Positions 54,246 through 63,815 of a stretch of 64,000 nucleotides of DNA are shown in pieces. The stretch is from assembly GCA_002438785.1 (NCBI GenBank), contig DJQS01000020.1, positions 19,180 to 83,179 of the forward strand, written 5' to 3'. The translations under genes were made by a program, and so were the position numbers. Position 1 is the first letter of the stretch, and the number at the start of each line of letters is the position of its first letter. The DNA is from Caryophanales bacterium UBA6380 (GTDB lineage Bacteria; Bacillota_I; Bacilli_A; RFN20; CAG-826). The notes beneath the pieces are model-generated. The model was not told where the DNA came from. It saw nothing but the letters and a program-made list of their open reading frames with translations, and made no database searches.

Positions 54246-55641
54246 CGATACTTCCTCCTCTTCCACCAACTGTAATTTCATCAACTCTAATTGTAGGCTG
54301 CCCAACATCAACTGGAATCGAACCACTTGCAGCTCCACAATTACCTTGGCCAAAAGCTAAATCATTACCAATCATATCGATATGTTTTAAGATTTCAGTT
54401 GCTTTGCCAACTAAAGTTGCGCCACGTACAGGTTCAAGAATTTTACCATTTTTTACAATATAAGCTTCACTACATCCAAAATTAAATTCACCTGTTGCAG
54501 GATTAACACTACCACCATTAAAACTTACAGCATAAAGTCCTAATTTAGTGTTTTTAATAATTTCTTCAGGCGTATATTTTCCAGGAGCGATATATGTATT
54601 AGACATTCTTGAGGTAGGAGTAAATTTATAGCTTTGTCTTCGACAAGCTCCATTTCCTGGCATATTCATTCTACGACCATTAAAATCATCAATTAAGTAA
54701 CCTTTTAAAATACCATTTTCTATTAAAAGATTTTTGTGTGTTTCTTTACCTTCATCATCAATAAGATTACTACCCCACTCATTAGGAATTGTTCCATCAT
54801 CATAAGCAGTCACACAATCATTAGCAATTTTTTTATTCAACATTCCGCTAAAAACAGATAAACCCTTACTGACACTACTTGCTTCTAGTTGATGTCCACA
54901 TGCTTCATGGAATATAACTCCACCCCAACCATTTCCTATAATGACAGGGAATTTTCCACTTGGACATTCCCTTGCATTTAACATTAGTATAAGTTTTTTA
55001 GCATGTTCTTTTGCTAAGTCATCAATATTTAATTGCTTTGTAAAATACTCCCATCCTCCTTGAGATCCAGGACCATCAAAGCGTGTTTCAATTTTTCCAT
55101 TATCGCTAGCGACAGAACTTATAAAAAAGCGCCCATATTCACGGTGATTGTTGAAGGTTTTAGCGTTACTATTATAAATAAAAGTTTTAGTAGTAGATAT
55201 TAAAAATCCAGTATTACATTTGACAATTTTATCGCTAGAATCTCTAACTATTTGATTTGCTTTTTTTAATAAATTCACTATTTCACTTTTATTTATTGCT
55301 AAAAGTGAAGTACATTTTTTATGGAAATTATTAACAAAAACCTTGCTAAAATTATGTATTTTTTCTTTTTTTCGATTATCATCAAAAGATGCCCTTAGAT
55401 TCAAAGCTAATTTCTCTAATCCTTTTTTACTGACATCGTTTGTATATCCATAAATACATTTTAAGTCTTTCAATAATCTTAAGCCAACACCGCTAACTAT
55501 TGATGTAGAAATATTATCAACCAAGCCATTTTCTACACTGATCATTTGATTAAATGTATCTTCATAGTATAGTTCAGCAAAATCACATCCGGTCTCTAAT
55601 GAAAGATTTATAATTTCTTGTGCTAATTTTTCATTTAACAT
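54232..55641 (-). CDS. tldD: TldD-like zinc metalloprotease subunit
   Basis: This 469-residue catalytic subunit has the zinc motif HEACGH at residues 245-250 (the TldD form HExxxH) and the C-terminal EITVGGRGG. The N-terminal half matches TldD (ISTSIVSGVGLRLLKDLKCIYGY split around the loop). It starts just after an AGGAG site. It forms a two-gene operon with tldE. No small-peptide precursor gene is visible beside it, so it is probably the general housekeeping pair. Confidence 0.9.
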   Translation of the reverse strand: MLNEKLAQEIINLSLETGCDFAELYYEDTFNQMISVENGLVDNISTSIVSGVGLRLLKDLKCIYGYTNDVSKKGLEKLALNLRASFDDNRKKEKIHNFSKVFVNNFHKKCTSLLAINKSEIVNLLKKANQIVRDSSDKIVKCNTGFLISTTKTFIYNSNAKTFNNHREYGRFFISSVASDNGKIETRFDGPGSQGGWEYFTKQLNIDDLAKEHAKKLILMLNARECPSGKFPVIIGNGWGGVIFHEACGHQLEASSVSKGLSVFSGMLNKKIANDCVTAYDDGTIPNEWGSNLIDDEGKETHKNLLIENGILKGYLIDDFNGRRMNMPGNGACRRQSYKFTPTSRMSNTYIAPGKYTPEEIIKNTKLGLYAVSFNGGSVNPATGEFNFGCSEAYIVKNGKILEPVRGATLVGKATEILKHIDMIGNDLAFGQGNCGAASGSIPVDVGQPTIRVDEITVGGRGGSIDEYK

Positions 55642-55710
55642 GTTTATTCTCCTTTAGTAAACATTATAATGCTTTATTTTATTTTTAAAATAAATATAAT
55701 TAAGAATAAT

Positions 55711-56739
55711 ATGAAAGTGTTTTTATATTTCCAAGCACAAGGAATTATTAGAAAAAGTGGTATTGGGCGTGCTTTATATTTGCAAACAAAAGCTTTAAAA
55801 TCAGCTGGAGTTGATATAACTCTTGATATTAGAGATAATTTTGATATTGCTCATATTAACACACTTTGGCCTAAATCACATAAAATAGAACGCTTTATTA
55901 AAAAGCAAAATATACCATTGATAGTTCATGGGCATTCTATTTTTAGTGATATGAAAAATAGTTTTCGTATGTGGCAAATTCTATCAATATTTTCTAAGAT
56001 ATCTATTAAAAAATGTTTTAAATATGCGGACGCTATTATAACTCCAACAGAGTATAGCAAAAGAATCATCGAATCTTATAAATGCGTAAAATGTAAAGTG
56101 TATGCTGTAAGTAATGGTATAGATCTTAAAGAATATGCTTATGATGATGAAAAAATAGAATTATTTAAAGCTTGTTTCAACATTAAAGATAATAAAAAAG
56201 TTGTTATTGGGATAGGGATTCCTTTTGAAAGAAAAGGTATATTAGAATTTTTTAGAATAGCAAAAGAGTTTAATGATGTTACTTTTATTTGGTTTGGAGA
56301 TATGGCTAAAATATGTTTACCTCGTAAAATTAATAAAGCTATTAAAAATAGGCCTCGTAATGTAATTATGCCTGGATATATGGATAATGATATTTTAAAA
56401 GGCGCTTTACAATACGCTTCATGTTTTTTGTTTCCTACTAAAGAAGAAACTGAAGGAATTGTGGTTTTAGAAGCTTTAGCAAGTTATACACCGGTATTAG
56501 TTAGTAATATACCTACTTATAAAGAATGGCTAGAGGATGGTGTTAATTGTTATAAAGCAAATTCTATTATGGAATTTATTAATAAATTAAAATTTATTTT
56601 GAATAACGATAATACAACTATAACTAAAAATGGTTATGAAGTTGTTAAAGAACGACAAATTGAAAAAATTGGATTAAAACTAAAAGCTATCTATAATGAA
56701 GTGTATAATGAAAAGAAAAATAAAACCCTTGTTAAATAA
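55711..56739 (+). CDS. GT4-family glycosyltransferase
   Basis: This 342-residue GT-B glycosyltransferase has the N-terminal loop GIIRKSGIGRALYLQ, a second domain from about residue 175 (VVIGIGIPFERKGILEF), and the donor-binding EETEGIVVLEAL. It is similar in layout to diacylglycerol glucosyltransferases and other GT4 enzymes of low-GC Gram-positives, so glycolipid synthesis is a reasonable guess. The frame opens 14 codons earlier, but this stretch is poor and the ATG at 55711 fits the family; the ribosome binding site is weak either way. Confidence 0.8.
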   Translation: MKVFLYFQAQGIIRKSGIGRALYLQTKALKSAGVDITLDIRDNFDIAHINTLWPKSHKIERFIKKQNIPLIVHGHSIFSDMKNSFRMWQILSIFSKISIKKCFKYADAIITPTEYSKRIIESYKCVKCKVYAVSNGIDLKEYAYDDEKIELFKACFNIKDNKKVVIGIGIPFERKGILEFFRIAKEFNDVTFIWFGDMAKICLPRKINKAIKNRPRNVIMPGYMDNDILKGALQYASCFLFPTKEETEGIVVLEALASYTPVLVSNIPTYKEWLEDGVNCYKANSIMEFINKLKFILNNDNTTITKNGYEVVKERQIEKIGLKLKAIYNEVYNEKKNKTLVK

Positions 56740-56757
56740 GAAAACAATTTATATAAT
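56729..56757 (+). promoter_or_regulatory. Promoter of rpmE
   Basis: TTGTTA (56729-56734) and TATAAT (56752-56757) are 17 bases apart and overlap the end of the glycosyltransferase gene. Confidence 0.7.
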
Positions 56758-56813
56758 ATGAATTGCTTTCTTTGAATAAAGATTTAGTAATTCAAGGCGG
56801 AAGGAGTAAAAAT

Positions 56814-57035
56814 ATGAAAGAAGGAATACATCCAAATTATCACAAATGTAAAGTTACTTGCATTTCATGTGGTAATACATTTGAAACAGAATCAACATTA
56901 GATGAAATTCGTGTTGATACTTGTAGTAATTGTCATCCATTTTATACTGGTAAACAAAGATTTGCTCAAAATGATGGCCAAGTTGCTCGTTTCAATAAGA
57001 AATGGTCAAAAACCGTTGATAGCAAAAAGAAATAA
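56814..57035 (+). CDS. rpmE: Ribosomal protein L31
   Basis: This 73-residue protein begins MKEGIHPNYHKCKVTCISCG and continues with CSNCHPFYTGKQRF. The four Cys of the zinc ribbon are present, so this is the zinc-binding (C+) form. A frame extends 17 codons upstream, but the ATG at 56814 follows GGAAGGAG and matches the family. A basic tail (NKKWSKTVDSKKK) ends it. Confidence 0.96.
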   Translation: MKEGIHPNYHKCKVTCISCGNTFETESTLDEIRVDTCSNCHPFYTGKQRFAQNDGQVARFNKKWSKTVDSKKK

Positions 57036-57043
57036 GAAAAATG

Positions 57044-57074
57044 AGCCATCCTCTAATGGATGGCTTTTGTTTTT
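57044..57074 (+). terminator. Intrinsic terminator between rpmE and metG
   Basis: Eight-base arms AGCCATCC (57044-57051) and GGATGGCT (57058-57065) with loop TCTAAT are followed by TTTGTTTTT. It ends only a few bases before the metG ribosome binding site, so metG transcription must come by read-through or from a promoter I do not see. Confidence 0.85.
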
Positions 57075-57085
57075 AAGGAGTCATT

Positions 57086-58678
57086 ATGGAGAAAAAAAGA
57101 TTTTATATAACTACACCTATTTACTATCCTAGTGGTAACGCGCATATTGGGCACGCTTATTGCACAACAATGTGCGATATTTTTGCTCGATATAAAAGAT
57201 CTAGACATTTTGAAGTGTATTTTTTAACAGGAACTGATGAACACGGGCTAAAAATTGAAAAAAACGCTAAAGCTGCAAATAAAACCCCAAAAGAATATGT
57301 TGATGAAATAGTTGCTAGATTTAAAAAGTTATGGGATGCGATGAAAATTTCTAATGATGACTTTATTAGAACAACAGATGAAAGACATATTCATGTAGTT
57401 CAAAGTGTTTTCAGTGATTTTATTAAAAATGATGATGTTTATTTAGGAAAATATGAAGGATGGTACTGCACCCCTTGTGAATCTTTCTGGACAGATACTC
57501 AAGTCGGGGAAAATCATTTATGCCCTGATTGTGGTCGTCCAGTTCAAAAAGAAGTTGAAGAATGTTATTTTTTTAAAACCAAAAAATATTTACCTGAATT
57601 AAAAAAATATTTTGAAATACCAGATGCTATTTGTCCTGTTAGTAGAAAGCATGAAATGGAAAATAATTTTATTAAGCCTGGATTAGAAGACTTATGTGTC
57701 AGTAGAACATCTTTTTCTTGGGGTATACCTATTTTAGAAAATAAGAAACATGTTGCTTATGTTTGGCTCGATGCTCTTTTTAATTATCTAAGTGCTCTAG
57801 GATATCGTAGCGAGGATGATTCATTATATAAAAAATTTTGGGAAAGCGAAGAGAGTGAAATTATTCATGTTATTGGCGCAGATATAACTAGATTTCATAC
57901 CATTTATTGGCCAGAGTTCTTAAGTGCTTTACATTTAAGATTACCTGATAAGGTTTTTGTACATGGCTTATTAATGATGAAAGATGGCAAAATGTCTAAA
58001 TCTAAAGGTAATGTTGTTTCTCCATTTCCTTTAATTGACCGCTATGGGGTTGATGCTCTTCGTTATTATTTTGCTAGAGAAATAATATTCGGGCAAGATG
58101 GTCAATTTACTCCTGAACAATTTATCGAAAGAATTAATATGGATTTAGCTAATAATTATGGGAATCTTGTAAGTAGAACGTTATCTATGATTATTAAATA
58201 TTTTGATGGAATTATACCTCCTTACGTTGAAAATATAAATTCTAATGATAAAGAATTAGAAGACCTTGCTAAGCAAACTAAAATTTCATTTGAACAAAAA
58301 ATGGATGATCTACACATTAGTGAAGCTTATATGGATGTAATGAATTTATTAAGTTTAGCAAATAAATATATTGAAGATAATGCACCATGGGCTTTGAGTA
58401 AGGATTCTTCTAAATTAAATAATCTTAAATCAGTAATGGCTCACTTAGCTTATGTAATTTCAATAACCTCAATGATGCTAAAACCTGTTTTAGTAACTAA
58501 AGCTGATAAAGTATTTGATTATTTGTCATTAAGCGATGAAGAAAGAGATTATAATAGAATATTTGATACTAATTTATTAGCAAATAAGAAGGTTAGCAAA
58601 GGTGAAGTTTTATTCCCTAGACTTAATAATGATGATGTTGAATTTGTTAAAGGATTGATGATAAATAATAAAAAATAG
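57086..58678 (+). CDS. metG: Methionyl-tRNA synthetase
   Basis: This enzyme charges initiator and elongator tRNA-Met. The 530-residue class I enzyme has the HIGH motif (NAHIGHAY), the KMSKSKGN motif near residue 302, and a zinc knuckle with two Cys pairs (CTPCES and CPDC near residues 130-152). It lacks the C-terminal tRNA-binding (EMAP-like) domain found in longer MetRS. AAGGAG before the ATG. No T-box leader is seen. Confidence 0.95.
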   Translation: MEKKRFYITTPIYYPSGNAHIGHAYCTTMCDIFARYKRSRHFEVYFLTGTDEHGLKIEKNAKAANKTPKEYVDEIVARFKKLWDAMKISNDDFIRTTDERHIHVVQSVFSDFIKNDDVYLGKYEGWYCTPCESFWTDTQVGENHLCPDCGRPVQKEVEECYFFKTKKYLPELKKYFEIPDAICPVSRKHEMENNFIKPGLEDLCVSRTSFSWGIPILENKKHVAYVWLDALFNYLSALGYRSEDDSLYKKFWESEESEIIHVIGADITRFHTIYWPEFLSALHLRLPDKVFVHGLLMMKDGKMSKSKGNVVSPFPLIDRYGVDALRYYFAREIIFGQDGQFTPEQFIERINMDLANNYGNLVSRTLSMIIKYFDGIIPPYVENINSNDKELEDLAKQTKISFEQKMDDLHISEAYMDVMNLLSLANKYIEDNAPWALSKDSSKLNNLKSVMAHLAYVISITSMMLKPVLVTKADKVFDYLSLSDEERDYNRIFDTNLLANKKVSKGEVLFPRLNNDDVEFVKGLMINNKK

Positions 58679-58701
58679 TTAGGATTTGTAGACTTTTTAA
58701 A

Positions 58702-58730
58702 AAAATAGAGAGTTTTTAATTCTCTATTTT
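58702..58730. terminator. Bidirectional terminator at the metG / VanZ-Big2 gene ends
   Basis: Ten-base arms AAAATAGAGA (58702-58711) and TCTCTATTTT (58721-58730). On the minus strand the stop codon of the large protein lies in the loop region. Confidence 0.8.
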
Positions 58731-61700
58731 ATTTTTGTCTTTTGCTATTTTTTTACTTTTAAAATTCTTATAAATTATTATTGAAACAATTATTAATAAA
58801 GTGAAAGTGACCCCACAAGCATAACCAAAACTATCAATCAAAACATCCCTAAATGAACAAAATCTACCTGGTGTAAATTTTTGAATTAATTCGCTAAATC
58901 CTGCTAATGAAAAGCCAATAACCATACTAATTAATGTTGCATAAATTTTATTTAAATCTTTTTTAAATGCTAAGAATATATAAATTGAACCAAGTAGAGA
59001 TGTAAAAGCAAATAAGCCAAAATGACCAAGTGACTTTCTAATAATTAGTGATAATTGATTAAAGGTGAAACGTGTATTTCTAATTACGTTTATATGTAAA
59101 ATTTGTGTATAAGCATTATGTTTAGGATTTCCATATATTACTTTTATATAATCAGTACCAATATTTTTAGTAGTTATATTGCCAGAGGCATTGATATAAA
59201 CACTGTGTTTACAATAGTCCTCTTCATCTAAATTAACATAACTTAATTGTTTAGAGGTACATTCAAATAATGGTTTTATATAAAGTTGATATGATACGCC
59301 AAAATCTAAATCGATATCATAATAACCAATAGTATCATCTTTTTTAATTTCTTTTATCGATAATGGTTTAAATTTTGTTTCATCAATAATAAAAGGAGAA
59401 GTTGTATCAATTATATTTATGGTCTTAGTTTTAGATATTGATAAGTCATCTAGACTAGTCATTGTTATTTTTATCGTTCCAGCTTTATTAGCTTTTGATA
59501 AACCAGTTTCACTATCTATCGATAGTAAATCTAAATCATCAGAAGAAAATAAAACTTTTTTATTTGTAGCATCATCATTAATAATAGGTTTAATATCAAA
59601 TATTGTATCAACTGGTACATATAAAAAGTCATCACTAGGCTTATTGTATTCATTTGATGTTGAAATTAATGTAAAACTAAAGTCAAATATATTTTTATTA
59701 ACTAAAACATAATTAACTTTAATATTTACATTTGAAACTTCAAGCAAATTAGTGATATCTATTTGATTATATTTTAGTGTAAAATCAATTCTGGTCGATA
59801 TATTAGTATTTGTTTGACTTAATCCTTGAATTGAATGTGTTTCATCAATAAAGATTAAATTATTTTCTTTATTATTATATTTCCATTCTAAGGTAGGAGT
59901 TAAATCGATACTAATTGATGTATTATCTATAAATTTAGTAACAAAAGAACATTTTGCATCAAAAATCATTATTTGATCTTTGTTTATTGTAAGATTGTTA
60001 TTGCTTTTATTTATGGCTATATCATCAACTATTAAGGAGGCTTGATTTGGTGTAGCAACACTTTCAAAATAATAAGTTTTAGCCTCTAAATCATTAGCGA
60101 TTTCGGAAGATAATTTAATTTTAATAGAACCTAATTTATTAAATTTAATACCTGTATAATTTCCTAATTCATCTTTAATAAATTCGGCTATATTTGATTC
60201 GTTACCAATAATTTCGATGTTTAATTTGGAATTAACTAATGTATTTTTAATACTTGATAATGTATTAGTTGAAGTAGTGATAAATGTAGAAAATATTTTA
60301 TTATATTCATCATTGCTATTAACTAAAAACAATGTTTTGTTATTTTCTCCTGGATTGAATTTATTAAACCCAAAATCAGTAATTTTACTTGAATTATCAA
60401 TCTCTGAAGAATAACTGAATATAAAGTCTATGTATTCATTATTATAATTAACATTAGGGATATATCTAACAATACCTTTAGGAGGAAGGTCATTTGATAT
60501 AGGAGTTAAGTTTATTGATTCATATGATTTGATAATTTTAAAATATGTATCTAAAGGATAAGAAGTAGTCTCATCTAGTAAATAAAATTCCCAAGCGTAG
60601 TTAAAATTATAAAGATTTTTATCTATAGTAAAAGGAATAGATATTTTTAAATTATCTTTGATTATTGTAGTTTCATTTTCATATACTTGATAGTGAATAT
60701 ATTTTAAATTTTTCTCGGATGTATTGACATTATCAATTTCATTAATTGTAACGTCTAATAATTTAGATATTGTTAATTCAATTGATTTATTTTGAGTATC
60801 GACTAAATCATCATAAGAATAAAACAATTTAATTTTATAATTATCTAATTGATTAATATCTTCAATTTTATTTTCATTTAAACTAATTTTAATAGAAAAA
60901 TTTCCTTTAGAAGTTAACTTTTTTTCTAAAATATTCAAATAATTATTTTGATCATCTAAAGTTAATTTTAATTTATTAATATCGAAATCAGCATAGATAT
61001 CATTATAAGTTCCATTAAGAGTTATTAATTTATATTTAGTAGTAAATATTTGATTAGTTTGCTTTATATTGACGTCTTTTATGTAATAATTAGTTTCTTG
61101 AGCGCTATTAACTTTAATTAAAAGTGTATCTTTAATTTTTTCATTATCACTTGAAACTACGCTAATAGTTGTTTCACCTCCATTATGAGCAATAATAGTT
61201 CCAGTATTAGAATCAATTGAAGCTACTTTAGTATTACTTGAGTAATAATTGATATTAGTATTTGTTGCATTAGTAGGAAAGATGGTGGTTTCTAATTTAT
61301 AAGTTTCACCAATATTTAAATTATAATCAATTTTATTTGCTATTTTTATTTCTTGAACATCTATTTTTTTAACACTAAAAATAAATTCCTTCGATAAAGA
61401 GTTTTTTCTTGAACTTGTAAAAGTAATTTTAGAAACACCAGGATTATTAAAAACAATGGTTTTACTTTCTTCTTTAATCGATAAAACAGTAGAATTTGAG
61501 TTTTCAATTTCAACATCTTTAAAACTAGTATCTATTGGAGTAAAAGAAAAATCATAAGTTAAAGTATCATTAACGTAATAGATATTATCGTCATTAGCAT
61601 TAGTAAATTTAACCGAAAAATCTTCTATTTCTTTAATTGTATTTTTATCATGATTTTTATCAATAGCATCTTGAACTTGATCAGTTATTGCATTTGATTG

Positions 61701-61814
61701 ATTAGCACTGTTTGTACCATCAATACCACTTTCAATTAAAATTGTTAAAGAACAAGCAATAAAAAGACCTAAAAAGAACCATTTTGAAAATTTTTTTATC
61801 GAAAATTTAGACAT
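58716..61814 (-). CDS. Large surface protein with Big2 domains and C-terminal VanZ-like domain
   Basis: This 1032-residue protein has an N-terminal membrane segment (about residues 9-27). A long outside part follows with Ig-like Big2 repeats, one near residues 155-235 (typical YYSSNTKVASIDSNTGTIIA) and another near 755-840. The C-terminal 120 residues have the VanZ pattern (SLGHFGLFAFTSLLGS, GFSELIQKFTPGRFCSFRDV) with about four helices. The outside part is rich in Asn, Ser, Thr and Lys. VanZ-like domains are linked to glycopeptide resistance in a few bacteria, but most are uncharacterised. Weak ribosome binding site. I cannot name a function. Confidence 0.8.
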   Translation of the reverse strand: MSKFSIKKFSKWFFLGLFIACSLTILIESGIDGTNSANQSNAITDQVQDAIDKNHDKNTIKEIEDFSVKFTNANDDNIYYVNDTLTYDFSFTPIDTSFKDVEIENSNSTVLSIKEESKTIVFNNPGVSKITFTSSRKNSLSKEFIFSVKKIDVQEIKIANKIDYNLNIGETYKLETTIFPTNATNTNINYYSSNTKVASIDSNTGTIIAHNGGETTISVVSSDNEKIKDTLLIKVNSAQETNYYIKDVNIKQTNQIFTTKYKLITLNGTYNDIYADFDINKLKLTLDDQNNYLNILEKKLTSKGNFSIKISLNENKIEDINQLDNYKIKLFYSYDDLVDTQNKSIELTISKLLDVTINEIDNVNTSEKNLKYIHYQVYENETTIIKDNLKISIPFTIDKNLYNFNYAWEFYLLDETTSYPLDTYFKIIKSYESINLTPISNDLPPKGIVRYIPNVNYNNEYIDFIFSYSSEIDNSSKITDFGFNKFNPGENNKTLFLVNSNDEYNKIFSTFITTSTNTLSSIKNTLVNSKLNIEIIGNESNIAEFIKDELGNYTGIKFNKLGSIKIKLSSEIANDLEAKTYYFESVATPNQASLIVDDIAINKSNNNLTINKDQIMIFDAKCSFVTKFIDNTSISIDLTPTLEWKYNNKENNLIFIDETHSIQGLSQTNTNISTRIDFTLKYNQIDITNLLEVSNVNIKVNYVLVNKNIFDFSFTLISTSNEYNKPSDDFLYVPVDTIFDIKPIINDDATNKKVLFSSDDLDLLSIDSETGLSKANKAGTIKITMTSLDDLSISKTKTINIIDTTSPFIIDETKFKPLSIKEIKKDDTIGYYDIDLDFGVSYQLYIKPLFECTSKQLSYVNLDEEDYCKHSVYINASGNITTKNIGTDYIKVIYGNPKHNAYTQILHINVIRNTRFTFNQLSLIIRKSLGHFGLFAFTSLLGSIYIFLAFKKDLNKIYATLISMVIGFSLAGFSELIQKFTPGRFCSFRDVLIDSFGYACGVTFTLLIIVSIIIYKNFKSKKIAKDKNKIEN

Positions 61815-61901
61815 ATTGATATTTTATATTTTTTAATATAAAAATAAAACATTATATTGTCATAAATAATTAATTAGTTATAATATGTGAGCAGGTAAAA
61901 T

Positions 61902-62348
61902 ATGAAAAACATTTTAGTATTAATTGACAAGTCAATATATGACACAATTAAACCTTTAATAGATAAATTTAAAAAATATTTATTAGAAAACAATTATTAT
62001 ATAGAAGGTTTATTTTATGATGATAAAGATTTAAATATTTATAAACATTTCTTAAATAAAGATGTGGTTGTAATATTTGCAAATAATACAACGTCATTTT
62101 CTAATTTATTTAAATTTAATAAAAATGAATTAATTAATCATCCAAAATTTATTTTGATACAAATTGGTGAAAGTTCTATTTCACTTGATTATAAAATGAA
62201 TCGTTTGTTATTTAAAAACATTTGTTTTAAATATTCTTTAAATAATACAGAAGATATTGTATTTGGTAACATCAAAAATAAAGATAGTATTACTCAGGAA
62301 TATTTAGATAAAATAGTTGAAGTTGGTAAATTATTTAATGAAGATTAA
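61902..62348 (+). CDS. Hypothetical protein
   Basis: This 148-residue protein shows no family that I recognise. It starts MKNILVLIDKS and has alternating beta-alpha predicted segments (KNILVLID, VVVIFAN, FILIQIG), which suggest a Rossmann or flavodoxin-like fold. No metal or phosphate motif stands out. It overlaps the rlmD start by eleven bases, so the two are made together. The ribosome binding site (GCAGGT) is moderate. A real gene because of length, codon use and coupling; function unknown. Confidence 0.65.
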   Translation: MKNILVLIDKSIYDTIKPLIDKFKKYLLENNYYIEGLFYDDKDLNIYKHFLNKDVVVIFANNTTSFSNLFKFNKNELINHPKFILIQIGESSISLDYKMNRLLFKNICFKYSLNNTEDIVFGNIKNKDSITQEYLDKIVEVGKLFNED

Positions 62349-63693
62349 TAATAATTTAGATGTTGTCCACGTTAAATGTGTAGATTTTACATTCGATGGA
62401 CAAGGTTTAGCTAAATATAATAATAGAACTATTTTTGTTCCTTCTTTATTAATTGATGAAGAAGCGGATGTTGCTATTTTATATCGAAAAAAAGAATATG
62501 ATGTTGGGAAAATTATTAAATTAACTAAGACAAGTCCATTTCGTATAAATCCAAAATGTAAATGTTCTACTAGTTGTGGAGGATGTTCTTTCCAAAATTT
62601 AGATTATCACAAAGAATTAGAATATAAAAAAATAATTGCGACTAATACTATCAATAAAATTGGAAAATTTAATTTTAAGGATATTCCAATTCATGGTATG
62701 GAATATCCTTATTTTTATCGTAATAAGATACAAATCCCCTTTGGCTATGATAAACAACATCGTTTAGTTTATGGATTTTATAAATTTAAAAGTCATGATA
62801 TTGTCCCTATTAAAGAATGTGTGATTGAAGATGAGTGTCATGTTAAGATCTTAGAAAACATTGCTAGACTAATGAAAGAACTAAATATTAAAGCTTATGA
62901 CGAAGATCGATTGAATGGAGATCTTAGACATGTTTTAATTAGAGTTGGTAAAATATCTAAAGAAATAATGGTTACTCTAGTAGTTAGTAATAACCGCTTT
63001 AAAAATAAAAATACTTTTTCTAAAGCTTTAATTAAAGCTTGTCCTAATATTACTACACTGTTATTAAATATTAATGAACGTAAAACTAATGTAATACTAG
63101 GAGAAAAAGAAGAAGTATTATATGGAAAAGGATATATTGAAGATTATTTATTAGGTATTAAATTCAGAATATCTTCTAAATCATTTTATCAAGTAAACCA
63201 TGATCAATGTGAAGTTTTATATAAATTAGCTTTTGAAAAAGCTAATTTATCTAAAGATGATGTAATTCTAGATGCTTATTGTGGAATTGGAACAATTGGA
63301 TTAACTTCTGCAAGGTTTTTAAAAAAAGTAGTTGGTGTTGAAATTGTTAGTGATGCGATTAAAGATGCTAAATTAAACGCTAAAATTAATAATATTAATA
63401 ATGCTTATTTTTATTGTTTAGATGCAAGTGAATACATGTTTAAAGAAAAATTTGATTGTGTATTTGTTGACCCTCCTAGAAAAGGATTAGATGATAAGTT
63501 TATTGATTCATTAATTAAATCATCTCCTAAAAAGATTATTTATATATCTTGTGATGTTGGTACATTAGCTAGGGATTTATCCATTTTAAAAGAATTTTAT
63601 ATAGTAAAATCTATAGATTTTGTAGATATGTTTCCTAGAACGTATCATGTTGAGACGGTGGTGTTGCTACAACGCCAAACGAGCCAAAATTAG
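62338..63693 (+). CDS. rlmD: 23S rRNA (uracil-5-)-methyltransferase RlmD/RlmCD
   Basis: This SAM-dependent enzyme makes 5-methyluridine in 23S rRNA. The 451-residue protein has an N-terminal TRAM domain (GQGLAKYNNRTIFVP), an iron-sulfur Cys cluster (CKCSTSCGGCSFQ), the SAM loop DAYCGIGTIGLT, FVDPPRKGL, and the catalytic Cys in IYISCDVGTLARDL. The ATG at 62338 gives family length; an upstream TTG is weaker. The last codons (VVLLQRQTSQN) use G/C-rich codons unlike the rest of the gene and go past the usual end, which suggests that the 3' end was replaced. Confidence 0.93.
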   Translation: MKINNNLDVVHVKCVDFTFDGQGLAKYNNRTIFVPSLLIDEEADVAILYRKKEYDVGKIIKLTKTSPFRINPKCKCSTSCGGCSFQNLDYHKELEYKKIIATNTINKIGKFNFKDIPIHGMEYPYFYRNKIQIPFGYDKQHRLVYGFYKFKSHDIVPIKECVIEDECHVKILENIARLMKELNIKAYDEDRLNGDLRHVLIRVGKISKEIMVTLVVSNNRFKNKNTFSKALIKACPNITTLLLNINERKTNVILGEKEEVLYGKGYIEDYLLGIKFRISSKSFYQVNHDQCEVLYKLAFEKANLSKDDVILDAYCGIGTIGLTSARFLKKVVGVEIVSDAIKDAKLNAKINNINNAYFYCLDASEYMFKEKFDCVFVDPPRKGLDDKFIDSLIKSSPKKIIYISCDVGTLARDLSILKEFYIVKSIDFVDMFPRTYHVETVVLLQRQTSQN

Positions 63694-63815
63694 AGAAAAT
63701 CATTGAATTTGAGTACTTTTACAAGCATTTCAGCTTTGAAAAGAATGAAAAAGGATACCTCGAGAAGAGGCTAGGCAAATCCTTCAAGGTTGAGGTATTT
63801 GCCCATATCGGTTGA
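63654..63815 (+). pseudogene. Open fragment without start, possible gene remnant
   Basis: In the +1 frame relative to rlmD an open stretch of 53 codons runs from 63654 to a TGA at 63813. It includes LEKIIEFEYFYKHFSFEKN and GYLEKRLGKSFKVEVFAHIG. Codons TTC, AAG and GAG are frequent, unlike the AT-rich genes before it. No start codon, no ribosome binding site and no family that I know. I read it as a possible remnant of a gene from another source, with low certainty. Confidence 0.3.

Noticed and set aside
54246..54353. Longer tldE start within tldD
   Set aside because: The internal ATG at 54245 has GAGGAGG and matches the family N terminus; the upstream part is the tldD gene read in another frame.
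52926..55641. Peptide-modifying (microcin-like) cluster around tldD/tldE
   Set aside because: No short precursor gene, cyclase or dedicated exporter is next to the pair; neighbours are degV and a glycosyltransferase.
57036..57085. T-box or SAM leader of metG
   Set aside because: The gap is 50 bases and is taken by the rpmE terminator; no specifier loop or T-box motif.
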